Below are positions 58,465 through 64,000 of a stretch of 64,000 nucleotides of DNA, in pieces. Every line of letters begins with the position of its first letter. The first letter of the stretch is position 1. Source of the DNA: Thermocrinis albus DSM 14484 (GTDB taxonomy: Bacteria > Aquificota > Aquificia > Aquificales > Aquificaceae); contig NC_013894.1 of the NCBI RefSeq assembly GCF_000025605.1, positions 481,529 through 545,528 of the forward strand. Direction: 5' to 3'. Position numbers and translations under genes: made by a program. The notes under the pieces are model-generated. The model made no database searches. It was not told the DNA's origin and worked only from the letters and a program-made list of their open reading frames with translations.

Positions 58465-59478
58465 ATGAAGGACATTCTACACAAGCTTTCCGAAAGGGAG
58501 AACCTCACCGCTCAGGAGATGTACTCCTGCATGGAAGACATAGTAGAAGGGAGAGCCACCGACGCTCAGATAGGTGCCTTTATAATGGGCACAAGAATGA
58601 AGGGAGAGACAGTGGAAGAGATAGTAGGCGCCGTGCGTTTCTTTAGAGAGAGAGCCACCAAGGTGGAAGTTAGGGACCCTCATCATCTTGTGGATACGGC
58701 CGGTACAGGTGGCGACATGTCCGGTACCTTCAACGTGTCCACTGTGACCGCCTTTGTTCTAGCAGGTGCCGGTGTGAAGGTAGCCAAACACGGTAACAGA
58801 TCTGTCTCTTCCCGATGCGGCAGCGCTGATCTTTTGGAGTATTTGGGTGCTAAGATAGATCTATCTCCCCATCAGGTGTCTATCCTCATAGAAGAGTTGG
58901 GAATAGGTTTCATGTTTGCGCCTCTCTTTCACCCTGCCATGAAGAGAGTCCTTGGTCCCCGTAGAGAGGTGGGCATACGCTCTATATTTAACCTGGTGGG
59001 ACCTCTCTCCAACCCCGCAGGAGCCAAGAGACAACTGGTGGGTGTTTTCTCAGACAGCTTTGTGGAAAAGGTGGCTCACACTTTAAGAGAGTTGGGAGCT
59101 GTGAGGGCTGTGGTGGTACACGGAAAGGATGGAACCGATGAAGTCTCCGTATGTGCGCCTACACTGGTAGCAGAGGTAAGACAGGACGGGGTATATCTTT
59201 ACGAGTTTGTTCCGGAGGAAATGGGTATAAAACGCTATCCCCCCGAGTACATAAAGGTGACATCTGTGGAGGAAAGTGCGCGAACCGCTCTATCTGTACT
59301 GCGTGGGGAGGTTTCTCCTGCCTATTACATGGTTCTCCTCAACGCCACCTTTGGTCTTATGGTGGCAGGCGTCACCGATGACAAAAAACAGGCTTTCCAG
59401 ATAGCCAAGGAGAGTATTCACAGTGGAAGAGCCTATGAAAAACTGATGAAGTTTATAGAACTCACCAGGAAAGTGTGA
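58465..59478 (+). CDS. trpD: anthranilate phosphoribosyltransferase
   Basis: 337 residues. The key motifs are [18 protein letters not shown] for PRPP/Mg binding, [21 protein letters not shown] for anthranilate, and [11 protein letters not shown]. It carries out the second dedicated step of tryptophan synthesis. No other trp gene is beside it. The last codon is followed directly by the mqnA ATG with no gap. Confidence 0.96.
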   Translation: MKDILHKLSERENLTAQEMYSCMEDIVEGRATDAQIGAFIMGTRMKGETVEEIVGAVRFFRERATKVEVRDPHHLVDTAGTGGDMSGTFNVSTVTAFVLAGAGVKVAKHGNRSVSSRCGSADLLEYLGAKIDLSPHQVSILIEELGIGFMFAPLFHPAMKRVLGPRREVGIRSIFNLVGPLSNPAGAKRQLVGVFSDSFVEKVAHTLRELGAVRAVVVHGKDGTDEVSVCAPTLVAEVRQDGVYLYEFVPEEMGIKRYPPEYIKVTSVEESARTALSVLRGEVSPAYYMVLLNATFGLMVAGVTDDKKQAFQIAKESIHSGRAYEKLMKFIELTRKV

Positions 59479-60219
59479 ATGGTCAAAGTAGGTAGAGTCT
59501 CCTATCTTAACACCTTACCTCTCTTTTACAGATTTCAAGACGAAAGGATCCAGTTGGTGGACGGTCATCCCTCTCACCTTGTGGATCTTCTCAGAAAAAA
59601 CGTAATACAAGCAGGCATAGTATCCTCTGTGGAGTATCTAATGAGAAAGGACCTCTACCGTGTGGTGCCGGGTATCTCCATATCGAGCCGGGAAAAGGTG
59701 TGTTCTGTGGGTATATTCTCTAAGAGATCTAAGGATAACATAAGGACCGTGTTTCTAACACCCCTCTCTCTCACTTCCCGGTATCTCTCCATGTACGTAA
59801 TAGAAGTTCTCTGGAATAGGGATGTGGTCTACGTGGAGGATCCATCAGAGGCAGATGCCCTTCTTCTCATAGGAGACGAGGCACTAATGGAAAAGAAGAG
59901 AGGCTTATACCCATACTTTTACGATCTGGGAGAGGAGTGGTTTAAAAAACACTCTCTACCTTTTGTGTTTGCCCTCTTCTTGGTGAGGAAAGATGCTCCC
60001 CCTTGGCTGTGGGAGGTTATACACCACCTGTGTCAAACTTCCCTGCAGGAGTTTTACTCTCGCTTGAGGGATGGGAAGATTAGAATAGATGGTTTTGAAG
60101 AAGATGAGGTGAAGAGTTACTTTACCGAGTGTATTGGGTACGAGCTTGGACAGGAGGAAATGGCTAGCTTACAAATTTTCATGGAATTTTTAGCTGGAAG
60201 AGGTATACTGTTATTGTAA
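59479..60219 (+). CDS. mqnA: chorismate dehydratase MqnA
   Basis: 246 residues, periplasmic-binding-protein fold without a signal peptide, as usual for MqnA. Motifs: KVGRVSYLNTLPLFY at the start, AGIVSSVEYLM, CSVGIFSKRS, LLLIGDEALM and DLGEEW. It removes water from chorismate in the futalosine pathway to menaquinone, which agrees with the menaquinone-type quinones of Aquificae. The ATG follows the trpD stop immediately. Confidence 0.92.
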   Translation: MVKVGRVSYLNTLPLFYRFQDERIQLVDGHPSHLVDLLRKNVIQAGIVSSVEYLMRKDLYRVVPGISISSREKVCSVGIFSKRSKDNIRTVFLTPLSLTSRYLSMYVIEVLWNRDVVYVEDPSEADALLLIGDEALMEKKRGLYPYFYDLGEEWFKKHSLPFVFALFLVRKDAPPWLWEVIHHLCQTSLQEFYSRLRDGKIRIDGFEEDEVKSYFTECIGYELGQEEMASLQIFMEFLAGRGILLL

Positions 60220-60239
60220 AACCGAAAAGGAGGTGAAAC

Positions 60240-60638
60240 ATGAAGAAAGTGGCTCTATTTATGACAGGTGTGATTTTCTTCGCCGGTCTTTACTCCTGCG
60301 GGCAGGTGACCTCCCAAAGGACCTACGAAGGAGGTACGATAGGTGCCATAGGTGGCGCGGTGGCGGGAGCTCTCCTTGATAAGGAGAACCGTTGGCGCGG
60401 TGCTGTCATAGGTGGCGCTTTAGGTGCTGTAATAGGTGGTACCATAACGGAGATAGCCTCCAGGGCGGCAAGGGAAGCAGCCTACCAAAACAGACCGGTA
60501 GAGTACAGGTCTGAGGATGGCACACAAAGGGTGTATGCGGAACCCGTGGCCAGCAGGGGTCAGTGTAAGATCGTGAAGACCAACTACTACCAGAACGGTA
60601 AGTTGGTAAAGGTGGAAGAGAGAGAAGTGTGTCCCTGA
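60240..60638 (+). CDS. lipoprotein with glycine-zipper domain
   Basis: 132 residues. A lipoprotein signal ends LYSCG (Cys ~20). A glycine zipper with two hydrophobic segments follows (TIGAIGGAVAGALL, then AVIGGALGAVIGGTI), as in the 17-kDa surface antigen/RcpB-like families. The tail has a single conserved-looking Cys near the middle and one near the end (CKIVKTNYYQNGKLVKVEE), probably a disulfide. It likely sits in the outer membrane. It has a strong ribosome-binding site (AAAGGAGGTG). Confidence 0.8.
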   Translation: MKKVALFMTGVIFFAGLYSCGQVTSQRTYEGGTIGAIGGAVAGALLDKENRWRGAVIGGALGAVIGGTITEIASRAAREAAYQNRPVEYRSEDGTQRVYAEPVASRGQCKIVKTNYYQNGKLVKVEEREVCP

Positions 60639-62380
60639 GGTTCTTCTACCAGATCCTCTTTGCCCTGTCTCTCGTTTTAGTAGCCTTCTTACCTTTTCAT
60701 ATGGCTTCCTCCCCTCGGGGGGGAGCCGTAAGATGGGTTACGGTGAATCCCGAGGAGTTTCAACCTTTACCGGGAAAGGAGGGGGGAGAGCTACGTTTTA
60801 TACTGCGGGGAGATCCCAAAACCCTTAATCCTGTGGTAGCACAGGAAACCACTTCCACCGCCGTTATAGGTGATCTTTTTTCCGGACTTACCAAGTTGGA
60901 TCTTAAGACGATGACGTACGTTCCCGATCTGGCCAAGAGGTGGCACGTTCTGGACAACGGCAGAAGGTACATCTTTGAACTGAGGGAAAATCTAAGATGG
61001 AGTGATGGGCATCCCATATCTGCCGATGATGTAGTCTTCACTTACAGAGACGTGTATCTTAACCCCCAGATACCCAACTCCACCGCCGATATGTTGAAAG
61101 GTGTGTTAAAAACTCCTCAGCAGGTGCGCAATTTTGTCAGAAAGCTGGACGAAAAAAGAGTAGAGTTCCGTTTACCTGAGCCTTTTGCCCCTTTCCTCGG
61201 TATAATGGCATCACCTATCTTGCCACGTCATAAGTTGGAAAGGTACGTAAAAGAAGGAAACTTTATGAGTGCGTGGAACGTCTCTACACCCCCCTCCCAA
61301 ATAGTGGGATCAGGCCCTTACAGGTTGGTAAGATACGTAAAGGGTCAGAGAGTGGAGTACGAGGCCAACCCTTACTACTATGAGAGGGATGATATGGGTA
61401 AACATCTCCCCTACATAAAGAGAAAGGTAGGTTACATTCTGCAAGATCCTGATACAGCCCTTCTCATGTACACCACAGGAGGGGTAGATATGTTGAGTCC
61501 GCGGCCCCAAGACCTTCTAGTTCTGTCTAAGCTGGGAGGAAGCTCCCTCTACAACTTAGGTCCAACGCCAGCCATAACCTTCTTAGTCTTCAATCAAAAT
61601 CCTCGTTCCTCTTTACCTCAGTACAAGCTAAGATGGTTTCAGAACAAGCTGTTTCGTCTCGCTGTTTCTTACGCCATAGATAGGGAGAGTATGTGTACTC
61701 TCGTCTACAACGGTCTTGCAGTTCCCCTTTACGGACCTATAACACCAGCCAACCGTCCTTACTACAAGGAAGGGCTCTTTCCTCAGTACAGTTACTCTCC
61801 CCAGAAGGCCAAGGAACTTCTCTTAAAAGCAGGTTTTCGTTACGGGAAGGATGGATGGCTGAGAGATGCCGAGGGACACACCGTGGAGATAGTGCTCCTC
61901 ACTAACGCCGACAACAAAGAGAGAGAAAAGTTAGGTAACATGATAAAGGAAGATCTAGAGAAGATAGGCATAAAAGTCATATTCAGGACACTGGACTTTA
62001 ACACATTGGTGAGAAAACTCTCCACACCTCCCTACGATTGGGAGGCCGTTATCATAGGTCTTACAGGTTCGTTGGATCCCCACTTTGGAAGAAACGTGTG
62101 GCACTCCTCTGGAACACTTCACATATGGAACCCTATGCAGAAAAAAACAGCCACCCAATGGGAAGCTCGTGTAGATGCCTTATTGGACAGGGCGGCCTCC
62201 ACACTAGATCAAAAGGTTCGTATAAGTCTTTACCAAGAGGCCTTTCGCATAATAGCTGAAGAACAACCTATGATATTTCTAGTGGCTCCCCAAAGTATAC
62301 TCAGTGTTTCCGACAGGCTCAACAACGTCTTTCCCACCGTATGGGGATTTTACAGAGAGGAAAGTATGTTTTTCAAGTGA
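60629..62380 (+). CDS. peptide/oligopeptide-type ABC substrate-binding protein (SBP_bac_5)
   Basis: 583 residues. A signal/anchor helix (FFYQILFALSLVLVAFLPF) starts at a GTG that overlaps the previous gene. The body has the family 5 landmarks: GDPKTLNPVVAQE, the signature VIGDLFSGLTKLD, YIFELRENLRWSDGHPISADDVVFTY, FRLAVSYAIDRESM. No DppBCDF-like permeases are near. It may be an orphan binder; the ligand is not known. Its last 8 nt overlap the convergent gene at 62373. Confidence 0.9.
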   Translation: MSLRFFYQILFALSLVLVAFLPFHMASSPRGGAVRWVTVNPEEFQPLPGKEGGELRFILRGDPKTLNPVVAQETTSTAVIGDLFSGLTKLDLKTMTYVPDLAKRWHVLDNGRRYIFELRENLRWSDGHPISADDVVFTYRDVYLNPQIPNSTADMLKGVLKTPQQVRNFVRKLDEKRVEFRLPEPFAPFLGIMASPILPRHKLERYVKEGNFMSAWNVSTPPSQIVGSGPYRLVRYVKGQRVEYEANPYYYERDDMGKHLPYIKRKVGYILQDPDTALLMYTTGGVDMLSPRPQDLLVLSKLGGSSLYNLGPTPAITFLVFNQNPRSSLPQYKLRWFQNKLFRLAVSYAIDRESMCTLVYNGLAVPLYGPITPANRPYYKEGLFPQYSYSPQKAKELLLKAGFRYGKDGWLRDAEGHTVEIVLLTNADNKEREKLGNMIKEDLEKIGIKVIFRTLDFNTLVRKLSTPPYDWEAVIIGLTGSLDPHFGRNVWHSSGTLHIWNPMQKKTATQWEARVDALLDRAASTLDQKVRISLYQEAFRIIAEEQPMIFLVAPQSILSVSDRLNNVFPTVWGFYREESMFFK

Positions 62381-63539
62381 TGATCTCTCTGAGTCTCTCC
62401 TTGAGAGCCCTGTAGGCTTCTTCCCTTATTAAGGAAGCTATATCCACCGAGGATAAAACATCCTTCACCACATCTTTTACAGCCTCCTTTATCACCTCCT
62501 CCGACAGTACAGATCTCAGTGTCTCCTTTATCTGATCCCTTATCATCTCTTGGTCAAGGGCTTGGTGAATATTCTCCTTCAGCAAGGAAGGAAGGGACTG
62601 AAGGAGAGCCTCTCTTAAACTACCAGACATTTTCTCTTCCACATGAGAGGCCTGCGGCGTTTCTGTAGGTTCGTAGGTGGTGCCGGAGTACCCACTTAGG
62701 AGTTCTTCCAAGATGCTCTCCACTGGCTTTTCCACCGGTTCTTTCTCCAGGTTGGAGATGCTCTCCACCGACTTCTCCACTGGTTCTTCCTCCAGGATTG
62801 CTACAGCTCTCCTTTGACCAAGTTCCTGTATCTTTTGGACAGCTTTGCTTAGTTCTGACTCTCTGCCGAAAATGTACTTCTCACCGAGCTCCACATCAGA
62901 AACATCCACACCGAAGAGCTCATCCACCAGTATAACGAAAGGTTTTCCTCTCACTTCCTCCTTTCGGGAAAGCTCTGTTAAAACTTTCTGTGCCAAAACA
63001 CCCGATAGAGCATCTATCACCAGTATATCCGCTTGTTCTGCCTGAGGTATAACCTCCCTCACAGACTTAGCTTCCAGGTACAGGAAACCTTCCCCTAAGG
63101 CATCCTTTAACTTCTTTATGAAGTCAGGATCTAGAGAAAAGATCATTATCTTGGAGGAAGGCTTCTCCATCTGTGTCACTCCTCCTGTCATCTCCTCTGG
63201 GATCTCTCCCCCCCTTAACACATCCATTATCCTTTCTTCAGCTTTATCTCTGTCCACTAAAACTTTCCTGTGAGGGAGTAAGTTTTTAGCATCTATTGGA
63301 AAAAGCTGATCCACCAGGATGACGTAAAGAGAGTCTTTGAACTTCTGTTTATACATACTGTTGATATCTTCCTCTGATATAGATCCAGCTATAGCATCGT
63401 AGATGATCACATCTGCGTACTGAATGTTGGAGTTTACAGCCTCCTCCCCGTTCTTAAATTCTGCCACATCGTACTCTTTGAGCAGGTCTTTAAGTCTCCC
63501 CACTAAGCTTTTGTCAAAAGAGATCATAAGTACTTTCAT
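62373..63539 (-). CDS. protein with two degenerate receiver-like domains and a helical tail
   Basis: 388 residues. Two related halves, ~1-115 and ~128-240, each with a receiver-like fold: KVLMISFDKSL/KIMIFSLDPDF, a central strand VIIYDAIAG/ILVIDALSG and VILVDQLFPID/VILVDELFGVD. In each, the Asp of the central strand is kept but the N-terminal acidic pair is lost, so normal phosphorylation is doubtful. A linker has a repeated EPVEKxVESI motif. The tail (~290-388) is amphipathic helix with many Ile/Val/Leu. It overlaps the next gene upstream by 4 nt. Function unknown. Confidence 0.75.
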   Translation of the reverse strand: MKVLMISFDKSLVGRLKDLLKEYDVAEFKNGEEAVNSNIQYADVIIYDAIAGSISEEDINSMYKQKFKDSLYVILVDQLFPIDAKNLLPHRKVLVDRDKAEERIMDVLRGGEIPEEMTGGVTQMEKPSSKIMIFSLDPDFIKKLKDALGEGFLYLEAKSVREVIPQAEQADILVIDALSGVLAQKVLTELSRKEEVRGKPFVILVDELFGVDVSDVELGEKYIFGRESELSKAVQKIQELGQRRAVAILEEEPVEKSVESISNLEKEPVEKPVESILEELLSGYSGTTYEPTETPQASHVEEKMSGSLREALLQSLPSLLKENIHQALDQEMIRDQIKETLRSVLSEEVIKEAVKDVVKDVLSSVDIASLIREEAYRALKERLREIIT

Positions 63540-64000
63540 CTTTTACCCTCCATCTTTTTAAGTATATCATCTAGCAAACTCTTAGTCTCCGTTGCCGTTT
63601 CTTCAGGGATCACAGAGTTCACGGATAGGGTTGTTCTCAGGGCCTTCAGTTTGGCAACAAGTTCTTCATTGGTGGTAGAACCACCTCTGGACATAAAGTA
63701 GGCCAGGATCATAAGGACAGCACCTGAAAAAGCTATGCCTGCGGATGCCCACTCTTCCAAAAGGGTCTGAAGGTACTCTCCCAAGGTGGTACGTCTCAGA
63801 TAAACGTAAACCTCTGTTCCGTCAGATCCTTTACTGACGGAAGTTACATAAAGGGATGCATCCAGCGGGTTCAGAAGTCCAACAGATGGCACCAGAGACT
63901 TTCCGGCAGGTGTCTTCAGTATCAGGAGGGTTTGGTAACCCTTCGTAGGGTTTTCACCCCTCTGAAGGTGAAGAATAGCCTCACTTAACTCACGAGTAGT
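63536..64000 (-). CDS. hypothetical membrane protein, 5' end outside window
   Basis: The frame is open from 63536 to the window edge (154 codons and no stop), so the true start lies beyond 64000; a GTG at 63892 is internal. Visible parts: an N-terminal soluble, beta-rich part (KGYQTLLILKTPAGKSL, TEVYVYLRRTTLGEYL), one TM helix (AGIAFSGAVLMILAYFM) and a short charged tail. It overlaps the two-receiver protein by 4 nt, so both probably act together. No family recognised. Confidence 0.65.
   Translation of the reverse strand, partial: TTRELSEAILHLQRGENPTKGYQTLLILKTPAGKSLVPSVGLLNPLDASLYVTSVSKGSDGTEVYVYLRRTTLGEYLQTLLEEWASAGIAFSGAVLMILAYFMSRGGSTTNEELVAKLKALRTTLSVNSVIPEETATETKSLLDDILKKMEGKR

Noticed and set aside
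1-64000. CRISPR arrays, prophage or insertion sequences
   Set aside because: No regularly spaced direct repeats, cas genes, transposase, integrase or phage structural genes were seen in any part of the window.

Overview
The window looks like a chromosomal segment of a thermophilic, chemolithotrophic bacterium of the Aquificaceae (Thermocrinis / Hydrogenobacter / Aquifex relatives). Evidence for this: genes are packed so tightly that most neighbours touch or overlap; coding prefers AGG/AGA and ATA codons; there is a Tat-exported DsrE-like sulfur-relay protein, the futalosine-route enzyme MqnA, an archaeal/eukaryal-type Trm1, an archaeal-type ADTH synthase and a NurA nuclease. The genus call is inference from gene content. 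I see no prophage, insertion sequence or CRISPR array. Almost all the sequence is coding and no gene-free stretch exceeds 300 bases.

Layout. 1-1864: a VWA-domain protein, cut by the window edge. 1887-8267: a signalling unit made of a substrate-binding lipoprotein, a membrane histidine kinase and an NtrC-type regulator, then a sigma-54 promoter with two tandem upstream repeats, then a Tat-exported DsrE-like protein and a large porin. 8287-9785: Ppx/GppA and Maf, divergent. 9969-16125: a GYD protein followed by a chemotaxis operon (fliN, cheZ, cheY, two small soluble receptor-tip proteins, cheV, cheA, cheW, and a J-domain protein) with no cheR/cheB. 16064-26341: housekeeping genes (flavin oxidoreductase, purB, nadD, SulP, phospholipid genes, KamA-type radical SAM, metF) plus a PA2779/PA2778-like pair. 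26370-28414: type II secretion pseudopilins K, G, I, J. 28368-32412: a lytic transglycosylase, NurA, an AEC carrier, tRNA-Leu, murJ and rpsT. 32529-37757: an ABC permease with its adaptor, fabI, ADTH synthase, TonB, dcd and a second tRNA-Leu. 37782-45188: argG, aroD, hemE, trm1, thrC, a cytochrome c biogenesis pair and aroK. 45178-58448: sbcCD, a LOG protein, an RND pump, a second threonine synthase, ndk, the ATP synthase stator genes (b', b, delta), rpiB and gatB. 58465-64000: trpD, mqnA, a glycine-zipper lipoprotein, a peptide-binding protein and two proteins of unknown function.

The most interesting thing I found is a structured RNA leader of about 85 nt that occurs three times, upstream of the GYD gene (9871-9953), of rpsT (32428-32511, minus strand) and of ndk (54741-54831, minus strand). 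Each copy can form three stems in the mutually crossing order A-B-C-A'-B'-C', followed by a hairpin D. Paired bases change together between copies. Hairpin D ends 15, 15 and 16 nt before the start codon. At rpsT a TATAAT box places the probable transcript start on the first base of the element. I do not recognise this as a known RNA family. It looks like a shared translation- or stability-control leader on unrelated genes.

Other points worth a look: the complete sigma-54 circuit; a cysteine-peptidase gene that has no usual start codon ahead of its catalytic Cys; tail-to-tail gene overlaps at 7 of 8 convergent junctions; -10 boxes so close to start codons that leaderless mRNAs are likely; and a perfect palindrome inside the promoter of the RND pump.
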